Shown here: one piece after another, positions 30,930 to 39,836 of the stretch
Numbering within the stretch: position 1 is the stretch's first letter
How the letters are laid out: each line of letters starts with the position of its first letter
Assembly: GCF_036924535.1 (NCBI RefSeq)
Contig: NZ_JAZHRT010000001.1
Coordinates: 7,564,001-7,628,000 of the forward strand
Source: Bradyrhizobium sp. AZCC 2262
Lineage (GTDB): Bacteria; Pseudomonadota; Alphaproteobacteria; Rhizobiales; Xanthobacteraceae
Reading direction: 5' to 3'
DNA length: 64,000 nt
Program-made: the position numbers and the translations under genes
Notes under the pieces: generated by a model
Seen by the model: the letters and a program-made list of their open reading frames with translations, nothing else
Databases searched by the model: none
What the model was told of the DNA's origin: nothing

Positions 30930-31597
30930 TTATTGGTTTTTCGGCAGTGTGCCCATCATCTTGCATAGCACCGTCAGCATCACCTCGTCGGCACCGCCGC
31001 CGATCGAGGTCAGGCGGCTGTCTCGGTAGGCCCGGCTGACCGGCGTCTCGTTCATAAAACCCATGCCGCCCCAGAACTGCAGGCAGGCATCGGTAAGCTC
31101 GCGGCCCAGACGGCCCGCCTTGAGCTTGGCCATGGTGGCAAGCCGGGTCACGTCCTCGCCCGCGACCAGTGCTTCGGCCGCGCGTTGATCGAGGCGACGT
31201 CGGAGCCGGCGCCGGGCTCGGAGACGCCGATGCAGGCCACCGCGTCGCCGGCAATCGCGGGGCCAAGAAACTCGCGGCGCACTTCGTCCGAACCAAAGCG
31301 CGCCAGCGCTGGCGTCGCCATATCGGTCTGCACGCCGATCGCCATCGGCACGCCCCCGCACGTGATGGCGCCGAGCTCTTCGGCCATCATCAGCGCGTAG
31401 GAGTAATCGAGCCCCTGGCCGCCGAACTCGACCGGCTTGTTGAGGCCGAGGAAGCCGAGATCGCCGAGCTTCTTGAATAGCGCATGCGCCGGGAAGATGT
31501 CGTTCTTCTCCCATTCGTCGACGAACGGATTGATCTCGGCGGCGATGAATTTTTGCAGAATACGGCGCGGTGCGTCGTGGTCGGCTGTGAAGAGCAT
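30930..31597 (-). pseudogene. acyl-CoA dehydrogenase with internal deletion and frameshift
   Basis: The first ~137 codons (from ATG 31597, preceded by GGAG) encode a normal acyl-CoA dehydrogenase N-terminus up to the FAD-binding VSEPGAGSDVASI motif. From about 31187 downwards the sequence jumps, in a different frame, to the C-terminal part: RAAEALVAGEDVTRLATMAKLKAGRL, then FWGGMGFMNETPVSRAYRDSRLTSIGGGADEVML. An intact member has roughly 130-160 more residues between these two points, including the middle beta-domain. So some 400-480 bp are missing and the frame is broken. The surviving halves show little further decay, so the deletion looks recent. An assembly error is the alternative. Confidence 0.85.
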
Positions 31598-31610
31598 CTT
31601 TTGTTTTTCT

Positions 31611-31712
31611 CCGTCATTCCGGGGCAGCCCAAAGGGCTGAACCCGGAATCCCGACATTGTCTGACTCATCTCCAGATTCCGGGTTCGCGCTACGCGCGCC
31701 CCGGAATGACGG
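31611..31712. repeat. dispersed intergenic repeat, family C (copy 2)
   Basis: Flanked by CCGTCATTCCGGGGC and its inverse GCCCCGGAATGACGG. The centre differs from copy 1 (contains AACCCGGAATCCCGACATTG). Located directly between the broken and the intact acyl-CoA dehydrogenase genes, immediately upstream of the broken gene's ribosome site. Confidence 0.85.
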
Positions 31713-31724
31713 TGTGTGTGACAC

Positions 31725-32879
31725 TCACAGCCCCATCTGCCTCGAAGCGAGATCCTTCATGATCTCTTCCGTCCCGCCGCCGATGGCGTTGACCTTGACC
31801 TCGCGGTAGATGCGCTCGACCTTGACGCCGCGCATGAAACCGGCGCCACCAAAGATCTGCACGGCCTCGGAGGCGCAGAATGCCATGGTCTGGGTCGCCT
31901 GGTTCTTCATCATGCAGATTTCGGCAACCGGGCTCTCGCCCTGCCCGAGCCGCCACGCCAGCATTTCCAGCATCGCCTGCGACGCCGCGACCTTCTGGGC
32001 CATGTCGACCAGCTTGTGACGGATCACCTGGTGTTGCGCGATCGGTTTGCCAAAAGTCTTGCGCTCCTTGGCATAGGCAATCGCCTCCTCGACACAGACG
32101 CGGGCATAGGCGGTGCAGCTCGCCGCCATGCCCATGCGCTCGCTGTTGAAATTGTGCATGATGATCTTGAAACCCTGGCCCTCCTCGCCGATGAGGTTTT
32201 CGGCCGGCACGCGGCACTCGTCGAAATGCAGCGTCGCGGTATCGGACGCCCACCAGCCCATCTTCTTCAGCTTTGTGCGTGACAGGCCCGGCGTGTCACC
32301 TTCGATCAAGAGCAGGCTAACGCCGCCCGGCCCCTCGCCGCCGGTGCGCACCGCGACGGTCAGATAATCGGCCCGCATGCCCGAGGTGATGAAGGTCTTT
32401 TCACCGCTGACGACATAATGGTCGCCGTCGCGGCGCGCCTTGGTGCGGAGATTGGCGACGTCGGAGCCGCCGCTCGGCTCGGTGATCGCGAGCGCGGAGA
32501 TTTTCTCGCCCGACAGCACCTGCGGTAGCACCCTGTCCTTGACCTCAGCCCTCGCAGCGCGTGCGAACGGCGGCGAACCGATGGTGTGGCTCATCAGGCT
32601 CGCACTGATCCCGCCCGCGCCGGCGCGCGCCAGCTCCTGCGAAACTACGATTTTCATGAACTGGTCGGCGGCGACGCCACCATATTCTTCCGGGAAACCG
32701 AGCCCAAGCAGCCCGATCTCGGAAGCTTTCCGATAAAGCTCGCGCGGAAACTCGCCGGCCTCGTCCCATTCATGGGCATAGGGCTCGATCTCACGCGTCA
32801 CGAAACGGCGCATCACGTCGCGGAAGGCCTCGTGTTCGGCCGTATAGAACGGGCTTTGCACCCTTGTGCGCTCAAGCAT
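31725..32879 (-). CDS. acyl-CoA dehydrogenase
   Basis: A 384-aa flavoprotein of full family length. N-terminal helical domain, FAD motif ITEPSGGSDVANLRT (residues ~130-145), beta domain with YVVSGEKTFITSGMRADY, and the C-terminal block VQIFGGAGFMRGVKVERIYREVKVNAIGGGTEEIMKDL. The Glu of GGGTEEI is at the position of the catalytic base in short/medium-chain members. A strong GGAGG site precedes ATG 32879. It oxidises an acyl-CoA to the 2-enoyl-CoA, passing electrons to ETF. It is likely part of the acyl-CoA block downstream. Confidence 0.93.
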   Translation of the reverse strand: MLERTRVQSPFYTAEHEAFRDVMRRFVTREIEPYAHEWDEAGEFPRELYRKASEIGLLGLGFPEEYGGVAADQFMKIVVSQELARAGAGGISASLMSHTIGSPPFARAARAEVKDRVLPQVLSGEKISALAITEPSGGSDVANLRTKARRDGDHYVVSGEKTFITSGMRADYLTVAVRTGGEGPGGVSLLLIEGDTPGLSRTKLKKMGWWASDTATLHFDECRVPAENLIGEEGQGFKIIMHNFNSERMGMAASCTAYARVCVEEAIAYAKERKTFGKPIAQHQVIRHKLVDMAQKVAASQAMLEMLAWRLGQGESPVAEICMMKNQATQTMAFCASEAVQIFGGAGFMRGVKVERIYREVKVNAIGGGTEEIMKDLASRQMGL

Positions 32880-33092
32880 GGTTTCCTCCCGGGGGATTAC
32901 GATGCCCCGATTTGGCTCGCGTAAACTTGCGTTGAGCGGCTGGCATTATCTTGCAGACGCGGCCTGCCGCGCCAGCGTTTTCCCGACGCATGCCGCGTCC
33001 AGCAACTCAACGCAAGACCGGTTCCCTATGGGTGCCTAGCCTTGCCTAAAACCAATAACACATCATCGGCCATTCGCCGGGGAGGATGAAGC

Positions 33093-34307
33093 ATGATCCG
33101 AGCGAGCAAATCCGCCCTGGCTTTCTATTTTTCGACGCTGCTCTCCCTCACTGCCGCAACAACCGCCTCCGCCCAGCAACCCGGCATCACCGACGCCGAG
33201 ATCAAGTTCGGCAACATCATGCCGTATAGCGGCCCGGCGTCGGCGCTCAGCGTCACCGGCAAGGCATTTGCGGCCTATTTCGACCTGATCAACGAGAAGG
33301 GCGGCGTCAACGGACGCAAGCTCAACATGGTCTCGCTCGACGACGGTTTTTCGCCGCCAAAGACAGTCGAGGCGACGCGCCGATTGGTCGAGAACGACGG
33401 CGTCGCCTTCATGTTCGGAACCATGGGCACCGCGCCGAGTTCGGCGACCGCAAAGTATCTCAACGGCGCGAAGGTGCCGCATCTGTTCCTGATCAGCTCC
33501 GCCTCGAAATGGAACGACCCGGTCAACCAGCCATGGCTGATGGCGCTGCCCTGGGCGCCCAACTACGTCGAGGAAGCCGGCATCGAGGTGCGCTTCGCCC
33601 GCGCCAAAAATCCCAATGCGCGCTTTGCGATCCTTTATCAGAACGACGATGCCGGAAAGGATTATCTGCGCGGCGTCAAGGAGGCGCTTGGAGCGGATGC
33701 CGACAAGGCGATCGCGATGGCTGCGAGTTTCGAAGTCGCCGATCCCACGGTGGATTCGCAGATCCTCACGCTCGCCAACACCAAGGCCGACGTGTTCCTG
33801 ATCTACAGCGTGACGCCGCGTGCGTGCGCGCAAGCGATCCGGAAGGCGCACGAGACCGGCTGGCGTCCGATGCGTTTCATATCCTCGGGCTGCGCCAACA
33901 AGGAAACGGTGATGGTGCCGGCAGGGCTCGAAGCGGCGACCGGCATCATGTCGGTCGGCGCGCTAAAACCCTATTCGACAGATTCCACCGACGCGGACCT
34001 GGTTACCTACCGGGACTTCATGAAGGCGCGGCTGCCCAATATCGATCCGGCCAACATGGCGGCGGGCTATGGCTACATGGTCGCCCAGGCGCTGGTCGTG
34101 GTGCTGACCCAGTGCAAGAACGATCTCAGCCGCGAAAACATCATGGCGCAGGCGGCCAACCTCAAGGGCGTCGCGCTGCCGATGCTGATGCCAGGCGTCA
34201 AGCTCAACACCTCGCCGACGGATTACCGTCCGATCAAGGACGGCTATATGGTCGAGTTTCGCGACAACCAGTTCAACGTGATCAGCGAATTGCTGCGCGG
34301 CTCCTGA
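33093..34307 (+). CDS. ABC transporter substrate-binding protein (branched-chain amino-acid type)
   Basis: A 404-aa periplasmic protein with a signal peptide ending at about TTASA. The mature domain begins ITDAEIKFGNIMPYSGPASALSVTGKAFAAYFDLINEKGGVNGRKL, the type-I fold of LivJ/AmiC-like receptors. GGGGAGGATG lies upstream of the start. No permease or ATPase gene is adjacent. It is divergent from the acyl-CoA dehydrogenase, so it may supply that pathway's substrate. The ligand is unknown. Confidence 0.9.
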   Translation: MIRASKSALAFYFSTLLSLTAATTASAQQPGITDAEIKFGNIMPYSGPASALSVTGKAFAAYFDLINEKGGVNGRKLNMVSLDDGFSPPKTVEATRRLVENDGVAFMFGTMGTAPSSATAKYLNGAKVPHLFLISSASKWNDPVNQPWLMALPWAPNYVEEAGIEVRFARAKNPNARFAILYQNDDAGKDYLRGVKEALGADADKAIAMAASFEVADPTVDSQILTLANTKADVFLIYSVTPRACAQAIRKAHETGWRPMRFISSGCANKETVMVPAGLEAATGIMSVGALKPYSTDSTDADLVTYRDFMKARLPNIDPANMAAGYGYMVAQALVVVLTQCKNDLSRENIMAQAANLKGVALPMLMPGVKLNTSPTDYRPIKDGYMVEFRDNQFNVISELLRGS

Positions 34308-34336
34308 ACTGGCGGCCTGCCTGTGCCCGCACGGAT

Positions 34337-35239
34337 CTACGGAGTGAGCGCGTCGCTAGGAGATGCGACGCGTGCCTTCATCGCATCGCTCATGGGCAGC
34401 ATCAGGCTCTGTCCCTTCGGCGGAATCGGCGACTCGAACCACTTTGAGTAAAGCTTGTTGAACTCGCCCGATGCCATCTTCTGCCTGATCACGGAGTCGA
34501 CCAGCGCTTTGAACTCTGGATCCTCTCTCCGGGTCATCAGCCCGTAATAGGTCGGCGCGTAGGTTGCGGGCAGCATCCGGAAGACCTTGGGGTCGGGCGA
34601 GTTGGCGACCAGTCCGGCAACCAGGATGTCGTCCTCGAACCACGCCGCGGCGCGGCTCGTACTCAACATCAGGAGGGATTCGGCATGGTCCTTGCCTTGA
34701 ACGATCTTCGCATTCAGCTTCTGGTCAGCGATGATCTTGTGGACTCCCGCGAGATTCAAGGAGCCTTGCGTAACAACGATCGTCTGCCCGTCGAGTCCAT
34801 TCAGCTCGGTAACCGGAGAAGTCGCCGCAACGAGCCAGCGCGGCGATGCCACGTAAGTCGCGATGGAAAAGGAGACCTGCTTTTGCCGTTCGGCGGTGTT
34901 GGTCGTGCTGCCGCATTCGATGTCGATGGTGCCGTTCTGGAGAAGCGGAATGCGGTTGGATGCATTCACCGGGATGTACTCGATCTCCAGCACCGGCCGT
35001 TTCAATTCGGATTTGATCCTGCCGGCGACCGCTGCACATAGTTCGAGCGAGAGACCCGTCGGCTTGTTGTCAGCCCCCAGATAGGCGAATGGAATGGACG
35101 CCTCCCGGTAGCCGAAGGAGATCTTGCCGACCTCTTTGATCTTTTCGAGGGTTTGGCTCGCCGCTTGACCCGGATGAATATCGAGCATCGCGAGCGACAG
35201 GGTGGCAATTGCGAGGATTGACGAACAGTTGCGGATCAT
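34337..35239 (-). CDS. amino-acid ABC transporter substrate-binding protein (SBP family 3)
   Basis: A 300-aa periplasmic binding protein. The start at ATG 35239 has GGAGG 8 nt upstream and gives a signal peptide (MIRNCSSILAIATLSLAMLDIHPGQA). The mature chain shows the family-3 pattern: GKISFGYREASIPFAYLGADNKPTGLSLELCAAVAGRI, then GTIDIECGSTTNTAERQKQVSFS, as in glutamate/aspartate-type receptors. It lies 29 bp downstream of the aminotransferase-fold decarboxylase gene on the same strand, suggesting co-transcription and a shared amino-acid substrate. No permease or ATPase is present here. Confidence 0.9.
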   Translation of the reverse strand: MIRNCSSILAIATLSLAMLDIHPGQAASQTLEKIKEVGKISFGYREASIPFAYLGADNKPTGLSLELCAAVAGRIKSELKRPVLEIEYIPVNASNRIPLLQNGTIDIECGSTTNTAERQKQVSFSIATYVASPRWLVAATSPVTELNGLDGQTIVVTQGSLNLAGVHKIIADQKLNAKIVQGKDHAESLLMLSTSRAAAWFEDDILVAGLVANSPDPKVFRMLPATYAPTYYGLMTRREDPEFKALVDSVIRQKMASGEFNKLYSKWFESPIPPKGQSLMLPMSDAMKARVASPSDALTP

Positions 35240-35268
35240 TTCAGCCTCCAGACATGCTCCAGGCAGAT

Positions 35269-36582
35269 TTATTTTCGCGTCAGCTCGTCGAGGCTTTCCT
35301 TCAAGGCCCGATCCAGGATTTCGACGGCCCTGTCGATTTCGTCGGTCGAGACGGTCAGCGGCGGCGCGATACGCCATACCGATCCGCGCTCAGGACGGCG
35401 GCGGATGTTCATGCTCAGCCCGTACTCGAAGCACTTCCGGGTGGTCAGTCCGCCGAGCTGATGAGCCGCGCGCCTGCTGTTGCGATCGGTGACCAGTTCG
35501 ACGCCGAGCAAAAGTCCCGCCCCCCTGATATCGCCGATCTGTTCGTACTTTTGCTGCAGCGCCTCGAACTTGTTACGCAGATAGCCGCCCATGACGTTCG
35601 CCCGTTCGACGAGTTTTTCTTCGGCAATCACGCGGAGCACCGCCAGTCCGACCTCTGCCAACAGGGGATCGGACACGTGGCTGGTGTAGTAGGTGAAATG
35701 ATCGTCGTGGAGCTTGTTCTCGATCTTCTCGGTGGTCGACACCGCAGCGATCGGCAGCCCTCCGCCGAGTGTCTTCGACATTGTCATGATGTCAGGAACA
35801 ACGCCGAAATACTCCGACCCGGTCCTCTTGCCGATGCGTCCAAAGGCGGTTTGCGCTTCGTCAAAAATCAGCAGCATTCCACGGTCGTCGGCAGCCCTGC
35901 GAAGCGCGTCCATGAACGCCTTGGGAGGCACCAGCACACCGCCAGCGCTGATGATGGGCTCGGCTATGATCGCGGCGCCACGCCCGCTCGACTGCATGTC
36001 GAACATCTTCAACGCGAGATCGAGATTGGCGAGCGCCGATTGCTCGACGCTACCCTTGTCGATGTACGGCCGGTAGGCATTGGGTTCGGGAATGACGAAG
36101 ACGCCGGGCGGCGGCACGCCATAGCCTTTTCGATCGCTCGCCATGGAGACCGAGGCGGCCCCTCCGGTGATGCCATGCCATGAGCCGCCAAGGACGAGGA
36201 CTTCGTAACCGCCGGTGTACATCTTGGCCATACGGAGCGCGACTTCCGTCGCCTCGGAGCCGGTATTGATGAAGATAGACTTTTTGAGACCGCCCGGCAG
36301 CCAATCCCTGGCCAGGACTTGCGCAAGCTCGGCGACGACTTCAGGGATCATTCCGCTAAACAGGTGAAATGCTTTCTTCCCCGCACGCTCCACCGCCTCG
36401 ACGATCGCGGGGTGATTGTGGCCAATCGTGGCGCACATCTGGCCTGACGTGAAATCGAGGTATTCGCGCCCATCGCTATCCGTGACGATGGTCCCCTTCG
36501 CCGAGGTAAAGAGGTTCGGGAAGATGTCCCCGCCATATCTGACAAGGAATTCGTCTGCGGCCGTCTTCAACGCTGACGTCAT
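35269..36582 (-). CDS. dgdA: class III PLP enzyme, probable 2,2-dialkylglycine decarboxylase
   Basis: A 437-aa fold-type I PLP enzyme. The PLP Lys is K270 in MSKTLGGG. Residues that define dialkylglycine decarboxylase are present at matching places: Q48 in LDFTSGQM, W135 in SWHGITG and R404 in VWRIAPPLTVS (counterparts of Q52, W138, K272 and R406 in the Burkholderia enzyme, as I recall it). Whole segments such as YTSHVSDPLLAEVGLAVL and VERANVMGGYLR also read like that enzyme. It would decarboxylate 2-aminoisobutyrate, isovaline or similar and transaminate pyruvate. A LysR gene is divergent, as dgdR is in Burkholderia. Ornithine- or GABA-type aminotransferase is the alternative, less likely because of Q48. 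Confidence 0.8.
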   Translation of the reverse strand: MTSALKTAADEFLVRYGGDIFPNLFTSAKGTIVTDSDGREYLDFTSGQMCATIGHNHPAIVEAVERAGKKAFHLFSGMIPEVVAELAQVLARDWLPGGLKKSIFINTGSEATEVALRMAKMYTGGYEVLVLGGSWHGITGGAASVSMASDRKGYGVPPPGVFVIPEPNAYRPYIDKGSVEQSALANLDLALKMFDMQSSGRGAAIIAEPIISAGGVLVPPKAFMDALRRAADDRGMLLIFDEAQTAFGRIGKRTGSEYFGVVPDIMTMSKTLGGGLPIAAVSTTEKIENKLHDDHFTYYTSHVSDPLLAEVGLAVLRVIAEEKLVERANVMGGYLRNKFEALQQKYEQIGDIRGAGLLLGVELVTDRNSRRAAHQLGGLTTRKCFEYGLSMNIRRRPERGSVWRIAPPLTVSTDEIDRAVEILDRALKESLDELTRK

Positions 36583-36744
36583 ATGCCTTCCTCCGACAAG
36601 CGGCGTCGATCGCCGCGAATGTAGGCGCGGCGCAGCCGAATCCGTTATCCGTTCGCGGGCTTATTCGAGCAGGAACCTGTTGCTTCGGGGCGTTCGTGGT
36701 ATGACAATCGCCTCAGTCCACGGCGACATTCGTACCGGGCGGCC
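36583..36744. promoter_or_regulatory. divergent dgdA-like / lysR intergenic region
   Basis: 162 bp between two divergent starts, the normal place for a LysR-type operator with a T-N11-A core. I could not single out one palindrome with confidence. It should carry both promoters. Confidence 0.45.
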
Positions 36745-37713
36745 ATGATGAGCGCCATTTCAAAAAACTCAGCAGCCGATGAAGTTGAGTCAACGCATCG
36801 GCCCAGAATGCCGCCGCTGAAGGCGTTGTTGGCATTTGAAGCAGCCTCGCGACACGGCAGCTTTAGCCGCGCCGCCGAGGAGCTCGGGGTCACGCCTTCC
36901 GCAATCAGCCACCATATTCAGAACCTCGAGGATTTCCTTGGCGTTCAGGTCTTTTCCCGGCACGCCGGCCGCGCTGCCCTCACGAATGCCGGCCGTATCT
37001 ACGCAGGCGAGATAGAGCGTGCTTTCGGAACGATCATGGGAGCGACCAGACTGGTGGCTCCCCAGTCTCAGCGGGACCATTTGTTTATCGCCAGCGGCCC
37101 CAGTTTTGCAGCCAAGTGGCTGCAGCCGCGGATAGGGAATTTTATCGAGCAACACCCGGAGATCGGGATCAGATTGTCGACAATCTCTGACTTGCGCGAT
37201 CTTGAGACCCTACGCTTCGACCTCGCCATTGCCTATGGGCGCCCTCCCGTCGTCAATGGCAGACAGATCGAACCGCTTTTGGCGGAGCGCTTGCGCCCTT
37301 TATGCAGTCCGCGATTGATCGAACAGATTCAGCTTCGCGAGATAAGCGATCTTAGCCGTGCCACCTTGATCCATTCCTCCAACGCGCTGACCTGGACTGA
37401 CTATCTTCGAAAGGTCGTTGGCTCGACTATCAAGGCACGCCACGAACTTTGGTTCGATCGATCCACCATGGCCATAGACGCGGCTGTCGAAGGCTTGGGA
37501 GTCGTCCTGGAGAGCGAGCTTCTCGCTGCCGACGAACTGGAAAAGGGCACGCTCGTCGCGCCGTTCGATCATCCCAGGTTCGCGGTCGAGACGGTCTCCT
37601 ACTATCTTGTGCGGTCCGCCGAAGCAAAAAGCCGTAGCTATGTCGGCGCGTTCGAATCCTGGCTGCGCATGAAGATCACGGCCGCGAACCTGCATACGGC
37701 AACGCTGACGTGA
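36745..37713 (+). CDS. LysR family transcriptional regulator (GcvA/DgdR-like)
   Basis: A 322-aa regulator. The winged HTH lies at residues ~22-82 (LKALLAFEAASRHGSFSRAAEELGVTPSAISHHIQNLEDFLGVQVFSR), of the GcvA-type, where SHHI replaces the more usual SRQI. The C-terminal ~220 residues are the type-II periplasmic-binding-like effector domain. It is transcribed away from the dialkylglycine decarboxylase-like gene and probably controls it, with the amino-acid substrate as possible co-inducer. An alternative start is Met 21 (RPRMPPLKALL). The first Met, at 36745, lies after no strong ribosome site. Confidence 0.9.
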   Translation: MMSAISKNSAADEVESTHRPRMPPLKALLAFEAASRHGSFSRAAEELGVTPSAISHHIQNLEDFLGVQVFSRHAGRAALTNAGRIYAGEIERAFGTIMGATRLVAPQSQRDHLFIASGPSFAAKWLQPRIGNFIEQHPEIGIRLSTISDLRDLETLRFDLAIAYGRPPVVNGRQIEPLLAERLRPLCSPRLIEQIQLREISDLSRATLIHSSNALTWTDYLRKVVGSTIKARHELWFDRSTMAIDAAVEGLGVVLESELLAADELEKGTLVAPFDHPRFAVETVSYYLVRSAEAKSRSYVGAFESWLRMKITAANLHTATLT

Positions 37714-37768
37714 CGTGTGCCACCCAATACTGCCGGTCCGGTGGCGCAAAGCGGTCCGATGCAATCAA

Positions 37769-38986
37769 TTATCGACGTGCAACTGGTGGCGGCTTCTGCA
37801 CCGTCGGTGCGGCGGCAGCCAGAATGTCCGCGCGTACACCGTTCCTCGGCGGATAGATCCGCTGCCGGTTGATCACTTGCTTGGTCGCCTTCGCGGGGGC
37901 TCCGGATGTGTACAGCTGGCGGTCCCATCCGACGGTATGAAGCGCTCCCCAGGTTCCGAGATCGAGCACGGTCACATACCAATCGATGTGAAGTGGAAGC
38001 ATCGGCTGTCCAAGCAAATCAGCCACAACGTTATTCCCGGCAAAGCGGCCCATCGGTCTTGCGAACTGGCAGGACATCACGGTGCAATGTTCACCGTCCG
38101 CGACGCAGGAAGCCACATCGCCGGCGGCAAAGATGTTTGTCGCACCGGCCACGCGCATGAAATGATCCACATGGAGGCGACCAAGCCGATCCCGCTCGAC
38201 CGCTATCGTCTGGGCCACGGGGCTTGCCCTCATGCCCGCGCACCACACGACTGTCCGTGCCGGGATCATTTCACCGGAGCTCAGCGTGACGCTGCTTGCA
38301 TCGACTGAAGTGACCGTTACGTTGAGCCGCGTTTCCACACCCAGCGCCGCCAACGCTTCGCTGACGATCGGGCGCGCTTGTTCCCCGATCGTCTCGCCCA
38401 CGATGGGGTTTGGATCGACGAGAATGACGCGCCGGTTGCCGGCGATGCCCGCCTTTTCGAGCTTGCCCGGCATCTCTGTTGCGACTTCGATGCCCGTAAA
38501 GCCGGCGCCCACGATGACCACCGTGGCAAGGCCTTCCGAAGCCGCTTGCTCGCCCAATCCGGCGAAGTGCGTGTCGAGCCGAACGGCCGCCGCGTAGGTA
38601 TCCACGTCAAAGCCGTTGGTCATCAGCCCGGGTATTGCAGGGCGCACCAACTGGCTGCCAAGCGCCAGCACCAGCCGATCGTATCCAATGACCTCGCTGC
38701 CGCCGTTCGTTGTGACGCTGACATGTTGCTTGACGGGATCTATTTCCCGGACCTCCGCAACCCTGTGATCGACCCCGGCCGGGTCAAGCAGTTCGACAAG
38801 CGGTATGGCCGCATCGCTAATGTCGACCTCATAGTTGCGTACCCTGATGTTGTGGTAGGGGTTGCGATCGACGACGAGGATTTCGACATCCGCTGCCGGC
38901 GCACCAATTTCGTCGCGCTTGCGCGCAGCACCGAGGGCGGCCCAGAGCCCTGCGAATCCCGCACCAAGGACAACAATGCGCGCCAT
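37769..38986 (-). CDS. FAD/NAD(P)-dependent oxidoreductase, type II NADH dehydrogenase-like
   Basis: A 405-aa flavoprotein. N-terminal FAD Rossmann motif VVLGAGFAGLWAALGA, mid-chain NAD(P) motif VVIVGAGFTGIEVATEM, and the second FAD motif NIFAAGDVAS. This three-motif order is that of NDH-2/pyridine nucleotide-disulfide oxidoreductases. The C-terminal membrane-anchoring amphipathic region of classical NDH-2 is not obvious, so a soluble ferredoxin/quinone reductase role is also possible. It ends 55 bp from the convergent LysR gene. Confidence 0.88.
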   Translation of the reverse strand: MARIVVLGAGFAGLWAALGAARKRDEIGAPAADVEILVVDRNPYHNIRVRNYEVDISDAAIPLVELLDPAGVDHRVAEVREIDPVKQHVSVTTNGGSEVIGYDRLVLALGSQLVRPAIPGLMTNGFDVDTYAAAVRLDTHFAGLGEQAASEGLATVVIVGAGFTGIEVATEMPGKLEKAGIAGNRRVILVDPNPIVGETIGEQARPIVSEALAALGVETRLNVTVTSVDASSVTLSSGEMIPARTVVWCAGMRASPVAQTIAVERDRLGRLHVDHFMRVAGATNIFAAGDVASCVADGEHCTVMSCQFARPMGRFAGNNVVADLLGQPMLPLHIDWYVTVLDLGTWGALHTVGWDRQLYTSGAPAKATKQVINRQRIYPPRNGVRADILAAAAPTVQKPPPVARR

Positions 38987-39146
38987 ATGATTTTCCCGAA
39001 CGCCCGGCTGGAGCTAATCTCGCGGGAGGAACGGAATCAAGCTTGTTGAGTGCCGTCAAATCCTGCGCGCGCATCGTACTGCTATCCCGTTCTTCATTCC
39101 GCCGCCGGCCACAATCGCGGCGTGATTGAACGCAAGCGGCGCGGGG

Positions 39147-39809
39147 TCAGCCCTCGCCGTCTCGCGCTTTATCAAGCGGGATGCCCAACCCCGCCAGGTG
39201 TGTATCCACGAATTGCGCCAGCTGTTGGCGCAGCTTTTCCGGCGGCACCGCGACCATTCGCTCTTCCAGGCCGAGCGAAATGATGCCGTGCACGGCGGAG
39301 AACATCATGCGCGCCAGCAACGCCACCTCTTCCGGATTTCGGTCGGGCAGGAGCCGGACCATCGGCTCATGCATCCGCGCAAACGCCTGCATCACCATCC
39401 GCAGGATGTCTTCCGGGAAAGGCCGGTCGTTCTCCATCCGGTGTTCGAACAGCGAGCGCAAAAGATTGGCGTGATCGGCCGCGAAGGTCAGGTAGGTCTC
39501 AGCCAGTCCGTTGAGCTGGCGGACCGGGTCTTCGGCAGGGACCGCGACCAGGCGGGCGGTCAGGGTCCGAACCGTCTCGCGATTCACGGTCAGGATCAGG
39601 CCGTCGAAGTCGCCGAACTCGTTATAGACGCTTCCGATCGAGCAGTCGGCGGCCTCCGCGACATCCCGAACCTTCAATGATCTCAATCCATTAGCGGCAA
39701 TCAAGCCGCGTGCGGTCTCGATCATGAGATGGCGCCGCGATTTTTTTTTGCGTTCCCGCAAAGATTCTTCTTGAGCAATGCTCACGCTTGCCCTATACAT
39801 TTTGAACAA
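39147..39809 (-). CDS. TetR family transcriptional regulator
   Basis: A 220-aa repressor. HTH: MIETARGLIAANGLRSLKVRDVAEAADCSIGSVYNEFGDFDGLI (residues ~29-72). The C-terminal ligand domain has ETYLTFAADHANLLRSLFEHRM. The 5'-most start (39809) falls inside a palindromic operator and lacks a ribosome site. Starts at 39800 (ATG), 39788 (GTG) or 39761 (TTG, preceded by AAGAAG) are alternatives, and a later one is likely if the promoter overlaps the operators. Two operator-like palindromes at 39772 and 39803 sit in the divergent promoter region, so autoregulation and control of the divergent 84-aa gene are expected. Confidence 0.88.
   Translation of the reverse strand: MFKMYRASVSIAQEESLRERKKKSRRHLMIETARGLIAANGLRSLKVRDVAEAADCSIGSVYNEFGDFDGLILTVNRETVRTLTARLVAVPAEDPVRQLNGLAETYLTFAADHANLLRSLFEHRMENDRPFPEDILRMVMQAFARMHEPMVRLLPDRNPEEVALLARMMFSAVHGIISLGLEERMVAVPPEKLRQQLAQFVDTHLAGLGIPLDKARDGEG
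39771..39799 (+). promoter_or_regulatory. sigma-70-type promoter for the 84-aa gene
   Basis: TTGAGC (39771-39776) and TATACA (39794-39799) are separated by exactly 17 bp, and the start codon lies 38 bp downstream. The -35 box overlaps the first operator palindrome, and the second palindrome follows the -10 box. Confidence 0.65.
39772..39784. promoter_or_regulatory. operator palindrome 1 (TGAGCAATGCTCA)
   Basis: A perfect inverted repeat around a central base, overlapping the -35 box of the plus-strand promoter. It shares the pattern TGARCAATGYTCA with palindrome 2 (31 bp away, about three helical turns). Probable binding site of the adjacent TetR protein. Confidence 0.7.
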
Positions 39810-39815
39810 TGTTCA
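39803..39815. promoter_or_regulatory. operator palindrome 2 (TGAACAATGTTCA)
   Basis: A perfect inverted repeat just downstream of the -10 box, covering the expected transcription start of the 84-aa gene and the furthest-upstream TetR start codon. Same consensus as palindrome 1. Confidence 0.7.
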
Positions 39816-39836
39816 TTTAACCCGGAGGCTACCCCG

